From Candidatus Desulfofervidaceae bacterium (lineage in GTDB: Bacteria > Desulfobacterota > Desulfofervidia > Desulfofervidales > Desulfofervidaceae), in NCBI GenBank assembly GCA_027038965.1, contig JALWFG010000016.1:172191-236190 (forward strand): a stretch of DNA of 64,000 bases, written 5' to 3'. The notes under the pieces are model-generated. The model was not told the DNA's origin, did no database searches, and saw nothing but the letters and a program-made list of their open reading frames with translations. Positions 16,875 to 27,268 of this stretch are shown one piece after another. The translations under genes were made by a program, and so were the position numbers. Positions within the stretch are counted from its first letter, which is position 1. Each line of letters opens with the position of its first letter.

Positions 16875-17435
16875 ATGGACATTCTTAAAAAAAGACTGGC
16901 GGAATTAATTATCCAAAAGGCCTTTCGGTATAACAAAAAGCCTGTTTTTAAATTGGCCTCAGGACGTATGAGCCAGTATTATTTCAATTGTAAACCTGTA
17001 ACCATGAGTCCTGAAGGCATGTATCTTATTGGAGAACTTTTTTTAAAGCGGCTTTTGTCTTTAAAACCCGATGCGGTAGGTGGTTTAACCTTGGGTGCTG
17101 ACCCCATTAGTCATGCTATTTGCCTTACTTCTTATCTTAAAGGTTATCCTATAAAGGCCTTTACTATTAGAAAAGAGCCGAAAGGCCATGGGACCAATCA
17201 ATGGATAGAAGGGGATATCCGGTCAGGAGAAAGAGTAGTTATTGTAGAGGATGTAGTAACAAGCGGTGGCTCAGCAATTAAAGCAATACAAAGGGCAAGG
17301 GAAGGCGGTTTAAATGTATTAAAAGTAATAGCCTTGATTGATAGAGAAGAAGGTGGTAAGGAAAACATCTTGAAATATGCTGATTTTGAAGGCCTATTTA
17401 CCAGAACAGAGTTGATGCAATTAAGGAATATTTGA
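16875..17435 (+). CDS. pyrE: Orotate phosphoribosyltransferase
   Basis: Converts orotate and PRPP to orotidine monophosphate in de novo pyrimidine synthesis. The PRPP-binding motif VVIVEDVVTSGGSAIKAIQ is intact, and the substrate-loop region IRKEPKGHGTNQWIEG carries the catalytic Lys/His. The length of 186 residues is normal. It lies in the same run as carA and carB, so three pyrimidine genes share this region, although not adjacent ones. Confidence 0.95.
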   Translation: MDILKKRLAELIIQKAFRYNKKPVFKLASGRMSQYYFNCKPVTMSPEGMYLIGELFLKRLLSLKPDAVGGLTLGADPISHAICLTSYLKGYPIKAFTIRKEPKGHGTNQWIEGDIRSGERVVIVEDVVTSGGSAIKAIQRAREGGLNVLKVIALIDREEGGKENILKYADFEGLFTRTELMQLRNI

Positions 17436-17436
17436 A

Positions 17437-17910
17437 ATGCAGCCCAAGGCACTTTTTTCTCATATCACACCAGAAGAGATCAAACGAGTCTTTAAAGAAA
17501 TGAAGTCTGGTTATTCTTTAGGCGACAAACAACTTCAGTTAAATAAAAGACAATTGTATATAGCAGAGGCCATCAAGTTGCATCCTGAATTTGAACCCTA
17601 TTTAAGTGGAGAACAAGCCTTCCTTCCTGAAAGCTTTCCTGACCCTTTTTTACACCTTAGCCTTCATGTGATAGTAGAAGAACTAATTGAAAAAAATGAT
17701 CCTCCAGAGGTAAGTCATTTTTACACCATCCAACAAACATTTGGCACCTCGCATCACGAGATTGTCCATATGCTTGGTGCCATTTTGACCCTGCAATTTT
17801 GGGAAGTGGTAAAGGAGATTCGCTATGATTATGATTTATATCGTCAGATGCTAAGAGAATATGCCTCATATTCTCCTCAGGAGTTTTGGCAAAAATTGGA
17901 GGAAGAGTGA
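17437..17910 (+). CDS. DUF1841 protein
   Basis: A 157-residue cytoplasmic protein with the DUF1841 signature: FPDPFLHLSLHVIVEELIE, and a later THE/HH-rich SHHEIVHMLGAILTLQFWE. Members occur in many proteobacteria and have no known biochemical role. The conserved histidines (about residues 75-110) suggest metal binding. It starts one base after the pyrE stop, and the barrel protein's GTG follows its own stop by one base, so translation is probably coupled along the run. Confidence 0.8.
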   Translation: MQPKALFSHITPEEIKRVFKEMKSGYSLGDKQLQLNKRQLYIAEAIKLHPEFEPYLSGEQAFLPESFPDPFLHLSLHVIVEELIEKNDPPEVSHFYTIQQTFGTSHHEIVHMLGAILTLQFWEVVKEIRYDYDLYRQMLREYASYSPQEFWQKLEEE

Positions 17911-17911
17911 A

Positions 17912-18700
17912 GTGTTTAAAAAGATTAAATTAGTCTTGCTTTTCATGTTGTTGCCAAACCTTGTTTGGGCCGAAGGGTTTTATCCCTTAGCAGGACTAGA
18001 TGCCCAGCTTCTACCCAAAAATAAATGGGAATTGAGGGTAGGCACGAAATATACCCAAAACAGATGGTTTCCCTTTGAAGGTCATAATACCCATCGTAAA
18101 GAGCTTTGGCTTCCCTACTTGGGTTTGAATATTGGAGTGGCAGAGAATGTAGAATTAGATATGGAATATCCTTATATCTATTTGGATTCAGAACGGATTC
18201 ATTCTAAGTGGGACTCAGGAGACCTCTCAGTAAGAGTAAAGCTCAATATCTTACATAGTCCTGATAAATCTACCTTCTTTACCCTTAATTTGGAGACGAA
18301 GCTGCCTAATGGGGACTACAATAACCGGTTTAGTACCAATGAGGCCGACTTCTTTGCTGAAGGGCTTTTGTCGAAGTCCTGGGGTAAGGTAAAGATTTTC
18401 TTAAACGGTGGCATGGGGATTATTGGCAAGCCCAATAGTTGCAACAGTCAAGATGATATTCTTACCTTTGCAGGTGGATTAAGATATAGTTTTTCCCCTG
18501 GTTTCAACCTGCTTTGGGAAATAAGTGGCTGGGCTATAAGCGCCTATAATAATAACTATACTACCATGACGGTTGGAGGGCAGTATTTATTGGACCCACA
18601 TTGGCGACTGGATGCTGGAATCCATGTTGGCCTTAATGATGAAAGTGAAGACTGGGGTGTTAGTGCTGGTATAAGCTATATATTTGAATTCCCCTTTTAG
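17912..18700 (+). CDS. Outer-membrane beta-barrel protein
   Basis: A 262-residue exported protein. I use the GTG at 17912 because GGAGGAAG lies upstream and it gives a clean signal peptide (KKIKLVLLFMLLPNLVWA, cleaved before EGFYPL). The mature part alternates polar and hydrophobic residues in many short amphipathic strands (WELRVGTKYTQ, NVELDMEYPYIYL, FTLNLETKLPNG, WGVSAGISYIFEFPF) and ends in Phe, as is normal for barrels inserted by BamA. It resembles the MetA/transporter-like barrel group; the substrate is unknown. Starts earlier in the frame (17861) would lie inside DUF1841 and break the signal peptide. Confidence 0.72.
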   Translation: MFKKIKLVLLFMLLPNLVWAEGFYPLAGLDAQLLPKNKWELRVGTKYTQNRWFPFEGHNTHRKELWLPYLGLNIGVAENVELDMEYPYIYLDSERIHSKWDSGDLSVRVKLNILHSPDKSTFFTLNLETKLPNGDYNNRFSTNEADFFAEGLLSKSWGKVKIFLNGGMGIIGKPNSCNSQDDILTFAGGLRYSFSPGFNLLWEISGWAISAYNNNYTTMTVGGQYLLDPHWRLDAGIHVGLNDESEDWGVSAGISYIFEFPF

Positions 18701-18703
18701 TGT

Positions 18704-19483
18704 ATGGATAAACATAAAATAAAAGAAGCAGCTAGAATACTTTCCTTTGCCCATTTTCCTATTGCTCTAACAGGGGCAGGCATTTCGGAAGAGAGCGGCA
18801 TTCCTGCCTTTAGAGGGGAAGGTGGTCTATGGGCAAAATATAATCCGGCTGAATATGCCCATATAAATGCCTTTTTAGAAAACCCGAAGAAAGTTTGGCA
18901 AATGTTAAAAGAACTGGATGGAATCCTGAGGGCCGCTAAACCAAATCCTGCCCACAAGGTATTGGCCCTAATGGAGGCAGAGGGATTACTAAAGGGCATT
19001 GTTACCCAAAATGTAGATAATCTTCATCAAGCAGCCGGCAGCAAAAGGGTAGTTGAATTTCATGGAAACGCCTTTTGTTTGAGATGCTTGAGCTGTGGGC
19101 GAGCTTACAAAAAAGAAGATATGTCATCTGAACAACCTCTAATTGATTTGATCCAAGATGTACCCAGATGTCATTGTGGGGGCTTATTAAAGCCCGACGT
19201 GGTCTTTTTTGGAGAAAACATTCCCACACGGGCTCTTTTAGAAGCTCAAGTATTAACTGCCGCTTGTGATGTGATGCTTATCATTGGCACCTCTGGGGAG
19301 GTGGCTCCGGCCAATTATTTACCATATGACGCCAAGCAGCACGGCGCCAAAATTATAGAAATTAACTTAGAAGCTACTATTTTAACCGAGGCCGTTACGG
19401 ATATCTTCTTGCAAGGCAAGGCCAGTAAAGTCTTAATAGCATTAGAAGAGGAAATAAGAGGTATGAGAGGGAAGAAATCATGA
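18704..19483 (+). CDS. cobB: Sirtuin, NAD-dependent protein deacylase
   Basis: Removes acyl groups from protein lysines with NAD as cosubstrate. The Rossmann-fold motif LTGAGISEESGIPAFRG, the TQNVDNLHQAAG motif and the catalytic histidine in VVEFHGNAF are all present. The zinc site is FCLRCLSCG with RCHCGG, and LKPDVVFFGE plus IGTSGEVAPANYLP complete the NAD pocket. At 259 residues it is a short bacterial sirtuin. It overlaps the carA start by 4 bp. In this position it may regulate central metabolic enzymes such as acyl-CoA synthetases, but that is inference. Confidence 0.93.
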   Translation: MDKHKIKEAARILSFAHFPIALTGAGISEESGIPAFRGEGGLWAKYNPAEYAHINAFLENPKKVWQMLKELDGILRAAKPNPAHKVLALMEAEGLLKGIVTQNVDNLHQAAGSKRVVEFHGNAFCLRCLSCGRAYKKEDMSSEQPLIDLIQDVPRCHCGGLLKPDVVFFGENIPTRALLEAQVLTAACDVMLIIGTSGEVAPANYLPYDAKQHGAKIIEINLEATILTEAVTDIFLQGKASKVLIALEEEIRGMRGKKS

Positions 19484-20604
19484 AAGCCATATTGGTCTTA
19501 GAAGATGGTACCACATTTGAGGGAAGGTCCTTTACTGGGCCTGGCGAAACAGTAGGAGAAGTAGTCTTTAACACTAGCATGACGGGTTATCAGGAAATCT
19601 TAACGGATCCCTCTTATAAGGGGCAGATTGTAACCATGACTTACCCTCTGATTGGCAATTATGGAATGAATGAGGAGGATGTGGAATCCTGCCGAGTTCA
19701 GGTAGAAGGCTTTATTGTAAAAGAATATTGTCCCTTTCCTAGCAACTGGCGTTCACAGAGGACGTTAGCCGACTACTTAAAGGAAGCAGGTGTCTTGGGA
19801 ATTGAGGGTGTGGACACCAGGGCCCTTACCCGCCACATTCGTTTGCAAGGAGCCATGAATGGGATTATTTCTACGGATGATTTAAATCCAGATTCTTTAA
19901 TGGAAAAACTGCGGGCCTTTCCAGGACTGGTAGGTAGAGATTTGGCCACACCTATTTCCTGCGACTGTCCTTACCTATGGCAAGGGGGACAGAGAAAAAG
20001 GATAGAAAGGTTAGGGCCTTCTGTTTGGGAGGAAAGGGATAAACCCTATAAGGTTGTGGCCTATGACTGTGGGATTAAATTTAATATATTGAGAGAACTA
20101 GAAAAGAGAGGGTGTGAGGTCTTGGTGGTGCCAGCTAAGGCCACGGCCGAAGAAATCCTTGAGTTGAAGCCCACAGGCATTTTTGTTTCTAATGGCCCTG
20201 GGGACCCAGCAGCGGTAAGGCATGTTATTAAACAGTTGCGCCTTTTAATAGGCAAAAGGCCTATATTTGGCATTTGTCTTGGGCATCAGTTAATTGGTTT
20301 GGCTATGGGGGGAAAGACCTTTAAACTTAAATTTGGTCACAGAGGTGCCAACCATCCGGTCAAAAATCTGGCTACAGGCCGAGTGGAAATTACGGCTCAA
20401 AACCATGGCTTTTGCGTGGACATTGATTCCTTGACTGGTTCTGGTATGGAAATTACTCACATTAACTTAAATGATAATACCTTAGAAGGAATGAAGCATA
20501 AAAGCATCCCCCTTTTTTCGGTCCAATATCATCCTGAAGCCAGTCCGGGTCCTCATGACGCCAGATATTTGTTTGATGAATTTATAAAAATGATGTGTGT
20601 TTAA
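19480..20604 (+). CDS. carA: Carbamoyl-phosphate synthase small subunit
   Basis: The glutaminase subunit that supplies ammonia to CarB for pyrimidine and arginine synthesis. The class I amidotransferase domain shows GIFVSNGPGDP, the nucleophile cysteine in IFGICLGHQLIGLAMGGKT and the His/Glu in FSVQYHPEASPGPHD. The N-terminal CPSase domain has the pattern TGEVVFNTSMTGYQEILTDP in similar form. The length of 374 residues is normal. It overlaps cobB by 4 bp and is followed after 226 bp by carB. Confidence 0.96.
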   Translation: MKAILVLEDGTTFEGRSFTGPGETVGEVVFNTSMTGYQEILTDPSYKGQIVTMTYPLIGNYGMNEEDVESCRVQVEGFIVKEYCPFPSNWRSQRTLADYLKEAGVLGIEGVDTRALTRHIRLQGAMNGIISTDDLNPDSLMEKLRAFPGLVGRDLATPISCDCPYLWQGGQRKRIERLGPSVWEERDKPYKVVAYDCGIKFNILRELEKRGCEVLVVPAKATAEEILELKPTGIFVSNGPGDPAAVRHVIKQLRLLIGKRPIFGICLGHQLIGLAMGGKTFKLKFGHRGANHPVKNLATGRVEITAQNHGFCVDIDSLTGSGMEITHINLNDNTLEGMKHKSIPLFSVQYHPEASPGPHDARYLFDEFIKMMCV

Positions 20605-20623
20605 TCTGCCTAATCTACAGTAT

Positions 20624-20830
20624 CTACAGTAAATGTTTGGCCTTGAAGGACTTCTTAACACCCCATTTTGCAGGATTTCTTGCTAACCATTTCAAATATC
20701 CCTTAAGAGGGAGAATTTTGACTTCCATATGTGGTTCATGATAAGGAGTTAAAACCCTTGAAAAAGTTGTTATAAAACGGTATGCTCTGGCGGATGTTTT
20801 TAGAACGATATTAGAATAAGGTGAAATAAA
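20624..20830 (-). pseudogene. Coding-like minus-strand fragment between carA and carB
   Basis: The carA-carB spacer contains a minus-strand frame open for about 69 codons that reads like a protein tail (for example SARAYRFITTFSRVLTPYHE, then LPLKGYLKWLARNP), with its stop at 20624. There is no start with a ribosome site, and it abuts the carB start. It may be the remnant of a gene lost when carA and carB were rearranged, or a chance frame. A direct duplication ATCTACAGTA lies at 20614-20630. Confidence 0.22.
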
Positions 20831-23800
20831 ATGTCAAAGCGCACTGATCTCAAAAAGATTCTTATTATTGGCTCTGGGCCAATTGTGATTAGCCAGGCTT
20901 GTGAGTTTGATTATTCAGGTACCCAGGCCTGTAAGGCCTTAAGGAGCGAGGGTTACGAAATTGTGCTCCTAAATAGTAACCCTGCCACTATCATGACTGA
21001 CCCTGAGATGGCAGATAGAACCTATGTTGAACCAATTACCCCTGAGATATTGGAAAAAATCATTGCTAGAGAGAGACCTGATGCCTTGTTGCCTACCCTT
21101 GGTGGCCAAACGGCCTTAAATACGGCTGTAGCCGTAGCTGAAGCAGGGGTATTGGATAAATACGGGGTAGAAATGATTGGAGCCTCTTTAGAGGTTATCA
21201 AAAAGGCTGAGGATAGAGAGCTTTTCAGAGATGCCATGAAAAAAATTGGACTTAAGGTGCCTAAAAGTGGTATTGCTAGAAGCATGACTGAGGTAAGGAA
21301 GATTGCCAAAGAGATCGGCTTTCCTATTATTGTTAGACCCAGTTTTACCTTGGGTGGTACTGGAGGTGGGGTAGCCTATAATTGGGAAGACTTAGACCAA
21401 TTGGCTGAGGCAGGGCTCTCGGCCAGCATGATTCATGAAGTAATGCTTGAAGAATCGGTGCTTGGCTGGAAGGAATATGAACTTGAAGTCATGCGGGATA
21501 AGAATGACAATGTGGTGATTATTTGTTCTATTGAGAATGTTGACCCCATGGGCATTCACACTGGAGACAGCATTACCGTGGCCCCGGCTCAAACCCTAAG
21601 CGATAAAGAATATCAAACCATGCGTGATGCCGCCATTGCTGTGATCCGAGAAATTGGGGTCGAAACCGGCGGAAGCAATATCCAGTTCGCCGTCAATCCG
21701 GAAAATGGAGAGATGGTTGTCATTGAGATGAATCCTCGAGTTTCTCGTAGTTCGGCCTTGGCCTCTAAGGCGACCGGTTTCCCTATTGCCAAGATTGCTG
21801 CCAAGCTGGCAGTAGGCTATACCCTAGACGAAATTCCAAACGACATCACCAAAGAGACACTTGCTTCCTTTGAGCCCACCATTGATTATTGTGTGGTCAA
21901 AATTCCCAGATTTGCCTTTGAGAAATTCCCAGGGGCCAAAGACGAACTTACTACCTCCATGCGTTCGGTAGGCGAGGTCATGGCCATTGGTCGCACCTTT
22001 AAAGAGGCCTTACAAAAGGGCCTGCGCTCTTTAGAAATTGGACGTTATGGACTGGGTGCCGATGGCAAGGATCCTAAAGGCCTTGATAAAGAAGAGATTA
22101 AGGCCAATCTTATTAATCCCAACTCCAAGCGGATTTTCTATGTTAAATATGCCTTGCAACAAGGATTTAGCATAGATGAGATATATCAACTTACAGGAAT
22201 TGACCCTTGGTTCTTGAACAATATCAAGCAGATTTGCGACTTTGAGAATGAACTTAAGAAGTATCGTTTACATCCCTTAAATGAAATTCCCCAGGAAGTG
22301 TTTGTTCAGGCCAAGACCTACGGTTTTTCAGATAAACAACTGGCCCATTTGTGGGAAACCACCGAGGAAAAAATCAGGCAGGAAAGGGAGGCCCGAAACC
22401 TATTTCCAGTATATAAACTGGTGGATACCTGTGCAGCCGAGTTTGAGGCCTATACACCTTATTATTATTCTACTTATGAAGCCGAAGACGAAGCTAGGGT
22501 TTCTGATGAAAAGAAGGTCATGATCCTTGGTGGAGGTCCTAATCGCATTGGTCAGGGAATTGAGTTTGACTATTGTTGTGTTCATGCCTCCCTGGCCTTA
22601 CGGGAAGAAGGTATTCAGAGCATCATGGTCAATAGCAATCCTGAAACTGTGAGTACTGACTATGACACCTCTGACCGCCTTTATTTTGAGCCTTTAACAG
22701 AAGAAGATGTTTTACATATTATTCGTGAAGAAAACCCATGGGGAGTGATTGTTCAGTTTGGGGGACAAACGCCCCTCAATATTTCAGTTCCCCTTTATCG
22801 AGAAGGTGCCCCCATTATTGGGACCACTCCAGACAGTATTGACCGGGCTGAGGATAGGGAACGCTTTAAAGAGATGCTTAAAAAGCTCGGGTTAAAGCAA
22901 CCCCCCAACGGTACGGCTATGACTCCAGAAGAGGCGATGGTGATTGCCCACCAAATTGGTTTTCCAGTATTGGTAAGGCCTTCTTATGTACTTGGTGGCC
23001 GAGCTATGGAGATTGTCTATGATGAAGAAGACTTAAAAAAGTTCGTATATTTGGCTGTAGAGGCGGCTCCAGGACATCCCATTTTGATTGATAAATTTTT
23101 AGAGGATGCCATAGAGGTAGATGTGGATGCAGTGGCCGATAGCGAAATTTGCGTAGTGGCTGGTATTATGGAACACATAGAAGAGGCCGGTATTCATTCC
23201 GGTGATAGTGCCTGTGTTTTGCCTCCCCACACCTTGTCTAAAGAAATCATAGCCGAAATCAAGCGTCAGACGAAGGCTTTGGCAATGGAATTAAACGTTG
23301 TAGGGCTTATGAATGTGCAATACGCCGTCAAAGACAATGAAATTTACGTGCTTGAAGTTAATCCTCGAGCCTCAAGGACAGTTCCTTTTGTTAGCAAGGC
23401 TACGGGCATCCCTTGGGCCAAGGTGGCCACCAAGGTGATGACAGGAAAAAGGCTTAAAGAGCTTGGGATTACCAAGGAAGTAGATGTAAGGCATGTGGCT
23501 GTAAAAGAGGTTGTTTTGCCCTTTTTGCGTTTTCCTGGCGTGGATCCGGTGCTTGGTCCGGAGATGCGTTCTACAGGTGAGGTTATGGGTATTGATTATG
23601 ATTATGGCTTGGCCTATGCCAAGGCCCAAGTTGCTGCCGGTCAAAGATTGCCTTTAGAAGGAAAGGTTTTGATCACGGTGGCCGACAAATTGAAGCCATC
23701 TGTTTATCCTGTAGCCAAAAAACTGGCTGAATTGGGATTTAAACTTGCAGCTACCTCGGGGACAGGGGCCTATTTGAAGGAAAAAGGACTTGAGGTGGAA

Positions 23801-24058
23801 GTGGTTAGAAAGGTAAGGGAAAAAAGACCTCATGTCCTGGATCACATAAAGAATAACGAATATGGCCTTGTAATTAATGCAAGCCTTGGCAGAGAATCAA
23901 GCGAAGATGCCTCTTTAATTAGAAAGACAGTGCTTGTTTATGGTATTCCCTATGCCACAACCATTGCTGGAGCCAAGGCAATGGTAGATGGAATTGAAGC
24001 CTTGAAAAATGGCAAAATACAAGTGAGATGCCTACAAGAATATCACCAATCTGTTTAA
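20831..24058 (+). CDS. carB: Carbamoyl-phosphate synthase large subunit
   Basis: Catalyses the two ATP-dependent phosphorylation steps that make carbamoyl phosphate from bicarbonate and ammonia. Both ATP-grasp halves are intact: [20 protein letters not shown] and [14 protein letters not shown] in the first, [19 protein letters not shown] and [17 protein letters not shown] in the second. The C-terminal MGS allosteric domain ([31 protein letters not shown]) suggests control by UMP/IMP/ornithine. At 1075 residues it is full-length. It forms a heterodimer with CarA from the gene upstream. Confidence 0.97.
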   Translation: MSKRTDLKKILIIGSGPIVISQACEFDYSGTQACKALRSEGYEIVLLNSNPATIMTDPEMADRTYVEPITPEILEKIIARERPDALLPTLGGQTALNTAVAVAEAGVLDKYGVEMIGASLEVIKKAEDRELFRDAMKKIGLKVPKSGIARSMTEVRKIAKEIGFPIIVRPSFTLGGTGGGVAYNWEDLDQLAEAGLSASMIHEVMLEESVLGWKEYELEVMRDKNDNVVIICSIENVDPMGIHTGDSITVAPAQTLSDKEYQTMRDAAIAVIREIGVETGGSNIQFAVNPENGEMVVIEMNPRVSRSSALASKATGFPIAKIAAKLAVGYTLDEIPNDITKETLASFEPTIDYCVVKIPRFAFEKFPGAKDELTTSMRSVGEVMAIGRTFKEALQKGLRSLEIGRYGLGADGKDPKGLDKEEIKANLINPNSKRIFYVKYALQQGFSIDEIYQLTGIDPWFLNNIKQICDFENELKKYRLHPLNEIPQEVFVQAKTYGFSDKQLAHLWETTEEKIRQEREARNLFPVYKLVDTCAAEFEAYTPYYYSTYEAEDEARVSDEKKVMILGGGPNRIGQGIEFDYCCVHASLALREEGIQSIMVNSNPETVSTDYDTSDRLYFEPLTEEDVLHIIREENPWGVIVQFGGQTPLNISVPLYREGAPIIGTTPDSIDRAEDRERFKEMLKKLGLKQPPNGTAMTPEEAMVIAHQIGFPVLVRPSYVLGGRAMEIVYDEEDLKKFVYLAVEAAPGHPILIDKFLEDAIEVDVDAVADSEICVVAGIMEHIEEAGIHSGDSACVLPPHTLSKEIIAEIKRQTKALAMELNVVGLMNVQYAVKDNEIYVLEVNPRASRTVPFVSKATGIPWAKVATKVMTGKRLKELGITKEVDVRHVAVKEVVLPFLRFPGVDPVLGPEMRSTGEVMGIDYDYGLAYAKAQVAAGQRLPLEGKVLITVADKLKPSVYPVAKKLAELGFKLAATSGTGAYLKEKGLEVEVVRKVREKRPHVLDHIKNNEYGLVINASLGRESSEDASLIRKTVLVYGIPYATTIAGAKAMVDGIEALKNGKIQVRCLQEYHQSV

Positions 24059-24524
24059 AGAAAAATAATCCTTCACTCTAACTCTGTTTTGAGACTTAAA
24101 AATGTAGTGACCCCCTCTAGGGTAGACATAAAGCAGTCCTTGGCCTCTAGTCCCTAGTCCCTAGTCCTTAGTCCTTAGTGCTTGGTCCTTGGTGCTTAGT
24201 GCTTAGTTGTTAAGTTTTAAGTGAAGTTTTTTTTACTCCACCATCAACTATCAACTACAACCTCTACAGCCTTTGCAACCTTCGCCTTTAGCCCTATTTG
24301 ACATTGAGCAAGCTAATTCAAAATCCAAAATCCAATAAGCCCCATAATACAATGGCCATCTTTTCTTCTGCCGAATTTAACTTCCCTCCCAGGAGAGTAA
24401 TTTTATTATACCTCTACCTTCGGGGCGCGTCCTGCACCCCTAGGAAGCAGGACAAAACTCAGCATTCATAACCTAAAACGCCAATTATAAATGATTATTT
24501 CTTTAGTGGGGAGAGGTGCAATAT
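24059..24524. other. 466-bp non-coding region between carB and sdhB
   Basis: Convergent 3' ends flank this stretch. Its centre (24144-24337) is a member of a dispersed repeat family described separately. I see no gene; the composition is low-complexity. Confidence 0.6.
24144..24337 (-). repeat. Dispersed non-coding repeat, copy 1
   Basis: On the minus strand the order is: a TTGGATTTTGAATT word, GCTCAATGTCAAA-AGGGCTA, GGCGAAGGTTGCAAAGG, CTGTAGAGGTT, TTGATGGTG, CTTCACTTAAAACTTAA, then a run of imperfect 8-9 bp units of the type ACTAAGCACTA / ACTAGGGACTA. The same words occur in the same order at 53801-54084. Confidence 0.8.
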
Positions 24525-25226
24525 CTAATCATTTTGCTTTTTTAGCATCTTTTTTCTCAGGGTGATGATGGCCCTTAGGGGATTGAGTCCTTTGGGACAG
24601 GCCTCCACACAATTGGCGATATTATGACATTCCCATAATCCCTCTTTGGCCTTTAGAAGCCTTTTACGTTCCTTCAATCCTTCATCCCGACTATCCATGA
24701 AAAAGAGGCAGGCCTTAAGCAAGGCCGTAGGCCCAAGGAAGCCTTTATTGGCCCAAAAGGTGGGGCAAGCCGAAGTGCAAGAACCGCAAAGAATACATTC
24801 ATAAAGACCATCCAGCTTCTTTCTTTCATCTGGAGATTGCAGGCGTTCTTTTTCTGGTAAAGGAGAATGAATTATAAGATACGGTTTTACATAGGCAACA
24901 TTTTCATACAGCCTTTTCATATCTACGGCCAGGTCTCTAATTATAGGAAATCCGGGCAAGGGCCTTATCTTAATGACATTAGGCAAGGCGGCGATTCTAG
25001 TTTCACAAGCAAGCCGATTGTGGCCATTGATATTCATGGCACAGGAACCGCATATCCCGTGTCGGCAGGCGCGTCTATATACCAAACTTGGGTCTTGCCT
25101 CCGTATTGCCTCTAAGGCATCAAGCACAACCCAACTGGGATCACAATTTAAGGTATACTCCTGCCAATATGGCTTTTCATCCCTTCCAGGCAAAAAGCGC
25201 TGAATGATGAACCTTTTAAGCATCAA
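24525..25226 (-). CDS. sdhB: Succinate dehydrogenase/fumarate reductase iron-sulfur subunit
   Basis: Passes electrons between the flavoprotein and the membrane quinone site. The [2Fe-2S] ligands lie in CRHGICGSCAMNINGHNRLAC-type sequence, and the other clusters in CILCGSCTSACP and CHNIANCVEACPKGLNP, spaced as in E. coli SdhB ([4Fe-4S] and [3Fe-4S]). The length of 233 residues is normal. It overlaps sdhA by 4 bp. The operon order on the minus strand is sdhC, sdhD, sdhA, sdhB. Confidence 0.95.
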   Translation of the reverse strand: MMLKRFIIQRFLPGRDEKPYWQEYTLNCDPSWVVLDALEAIRRQDPSLVYRRACRHGICGSCAMNINGHNRLACETRIAALPNVIKIRPLPGFPIIRDLAVDMKRLYENVAYVKPYLIIHSPLPEKERLQSPDERKKLDGLYECILCGSCTSACPTFWANKGFLGPTALLKACLFFMDSRDEGLKERKRLLKAKEGLWECHNIANCVEACPKGLNPLRAIITLRKKMLKKQND

Positions 25227-26956
25227 AACCGCCGCTCCTCTGGTTGAAATTGGGTAATTACTACAGGCTTGTAATCCAAGACAAATTGGTTACCTTTTTT
25301 AAAAATAAGCGTATGTTTAAGCCAATTTTGATCATCCCTTTGAGGGAAATCAGTGCGGTAATGGGCCCCACGGCTTTCGGTTCGGGCCAAAGCCCCCCTA
25401 ACAATGGCCTCAGCCAAATTAAGCATGTGCTTTAATTCCAATGCCTGCTGAAAGGCAAGGCTAAACACAAGGGATTCACCTCTAAGTCCAACTTCTTTAA
25501 AGGCAATTTTGAGTTGGTGCAAAATTTCCAATTGCTTCATCAGTCCCCATTTTTCTCTCAAAATGCCGCAGTTTTGAGACATGCTCTTTTGAAGTCTTTC
25601 TCGAATCTCGGTTATGTTTTGCCTTGAGGGCCGGGTTAACAACTCCTTTATCTCTTCCATTTTTTCTTTCAAGGTCCTGTTAGGCAAGGGTAAAAAATCT
25701 CTCTTATCAACCATTTTGGCCATTTGTTTTCCTGCCCTTCGCCCAAAGACCGCACATTCCATAGTAGAATTCGTTCCCAAACGGTTGGCTCCATGAATAG
25801 AAACACAAGCACATTCTCCAGCAGCAAACAATCCTGGTAAGGGTTCTTCCTTTCCATTCCAAAGAACCTCGCAATTTATATTTACAGGGATGCCTCCCAT
25901 ACTGTAGTGGGCTGCAGGGGCTACTGGAATGGGATGCCTTTTGGGGTCTATACCAGCAAACTTAAGACACATTTCCCGAATTTGAGGCAACTTTTCTTTA
26001 ATCAGTTCATCCGGAAGGTGGGTAATGTCTAAGTGGACATAAGGTTTGCCATTAATACCCCTGCCTGCCTTTACCTCTGATTGAATAGCCCGAGAGACCA
26101 CATCCCGAGGGGCAAGCTCTATTTTCTCAGGGGCATAGCGGCTCATAAATCTCTCTCCATCGTTGTTTAAAAGCCATCCCCCTTCTCCTCTTACGCCCTC
26201 GCTAATTAAGAAGCCCCAAGGATAAAGGCCAGTGGGATGAAATTGGACAAATTCCATATCCTCTAGAGGCAATCCTGCTTCTAAGACCATACCCATACCA
26301 TCACCGGTATTAATGGCCGAATTGGTGCTTATCTCAAAAAGCCGAGCGTAACCGCCAGTAGCCAAAAGCACAGCCTTGGCTTGGAAGATGTGCATTTTAC
26401 CTTCCGCCAGAGACCAGGCCAGAAAACCGGCACATCCTTCGTCATGAAGAATTAAATGGGTGGCCAAAAACTCATTATAAAAGACAACCTTGTAATGAAG
26501 ACATTGCCCAAAAAGCGTGTGAAGCATGGCATGTCCAATGCGGTCTGCCGCTAGACAGGCCCGCCTCACTGGTTTGCCTTGACCGAAATTGCTGTAATGT
26601 CCGCCAAAGTAACGTTGGAGAATCCGCCCATCCTCGGTCCGACTAAAAGGCACTCCAATATGTTCTAAAAAATAGGCAGTTTTTATGGCCTCTTGGCAAA
26701 AAAAGGCCTGAGCATCCTGATCCCCCAGAAAGTCACTTCCCTTGACAGTATCGTAAAAATGCCATTGCCAGTGGTCTTCTTCCATATTTCCTAGGGCGGC
26801 TGCAGTTCCACCCTGAGCAGCTACCGAATGTGAACGAGTGGGAAAGACCTTAGAAACCACTGCCACGTCTTTACCTGCTATGGCCACTTCCAGAGCGGCT
26901 GCTAGACCCGCGATACCTGCACCAATAATGACAATCTCGTGTTTATGCTCTATCAT
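25223..26956 (-). CDS. sdhA: Succinate dehydrogenase/fumarate reductase flavoprotein
   Basis: Catalyses succinate-fumarate interconversion. The dinucleotide motif VIIGAGIAGLAAALEVA and the covalent-FAD histidine in TRSHSVAAQGGTAAALG are visible. Substrate and active-site residues are in FVQFHPTGLYPWGFLISEG, MSRYAPEKIELAPRDVVSR and HGANRLGTNSTMECAVFG. The length of 577 residues is normal. It is translationally linked to sdhB (4-bp overlap) and sdhD (4-bp overlap). In an anaerobe the enzyme could run in either direction with menaquinone; the sequence alone does not say which. Confidence 0.96.
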   Translation of the reverse strand: MIEHKHEIVIIGAGIAGLAAALEVAIAGKDVAVVSKVFPTRSHSVAAQGGTAAALGNMEEDHWQWHFYDTVKGSDFLGDQDAQAFFCQEAIKTAYFLEHIGVPFSRTEDGRILQRYFGGHYSNFGQGKPVRRACLAADRIGHAMLHTLFGQCLHYKVVFYNEFLATHLILHDEGCAGFLAWSLAEGKMHIFQAKAVLLATGGYARLFEISTNSAINTGDGMGMVLEAGLPLEDMEFVQFHPTGLYPWGFLISEGVRGEGGWLLNNDGERFMSRYAPEKIELAPRDVVSRAIQSEVKAGRGINGKPYVHLDITHLPDELIKEKLPQIREMCLKFAGIDPKRHPIPVAPAAHYSMGGIPVNINCEVLWNGKEEPLPGLFAAGECACVSIHGANRLGTNSTMECAVFGRRAGKQMAKMVDKRDFLPLPNRTLKEKMEEIKELLTRPSRQNITEIRERLQKSMSQNCGILREKWGLMKQLEILHQLKIAFKEVGLRGESLVFSLAFQQALELKHMLNLAEAIVRGALARTESRGAHYRTDFPQRDDQNWLKHTLIFKKGNQFVLDYKPVVITQFQPEERRF

Positions 26957-27258
26957 CTAAAAAATACCTCAAGGCCTAAAAGGACCATAAAGATTCCTAT
27001 AACCCAAAGGGATGCCTTTAGAACACGCTTCCAAGTTTCACTGTGAAGATAATCCTTAGCAATTTGCCAAAGGCCATTTAAACCGTGCGATACCGCTAAC
27101 AAAAGCAAGATTCCATCTATAAATCTCCACTGGAGTGTGTTTAGACGCGATTGAAGGGCCTCAAAGGTTAAGGGTCTCAAGTGTCCTTCGACCAAATGAA
27201 TGGCAAGCAAAACCTCTAATCCTATACCGCTGATTCTTTGCCAAAGCCAACTGAACAT
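26953..27258 (-). CDS. sdhD: Succinate dehydrogenase/fumarate reductase membrane anchor (SdhD-like)
   Basis: A 101-residue protein with three membrane helices. QRISGIGLEVLLAIHLVEG contains a candidate heme-ligand histidine, and the SHGLNGLWQIAKDYL segment resembles the second conserved histidine/quinone region of SdhD anchors. It has a good ribosome site (AAGGG) and overlaps sdhA by 4 bp. Confidence 0.82.
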   Translation of the reverse strand: MFSWLWQRISGIGLEVLLAIHLVEGHLRPLTFEALQSRLNTLQWRFIDGILLLLAVSHGLNGLWQIAKDYLHSETWKRVLKASLWVIGIFMVLLGLEVFFR

Positions 27259-27268
27259 ATATTACCCT

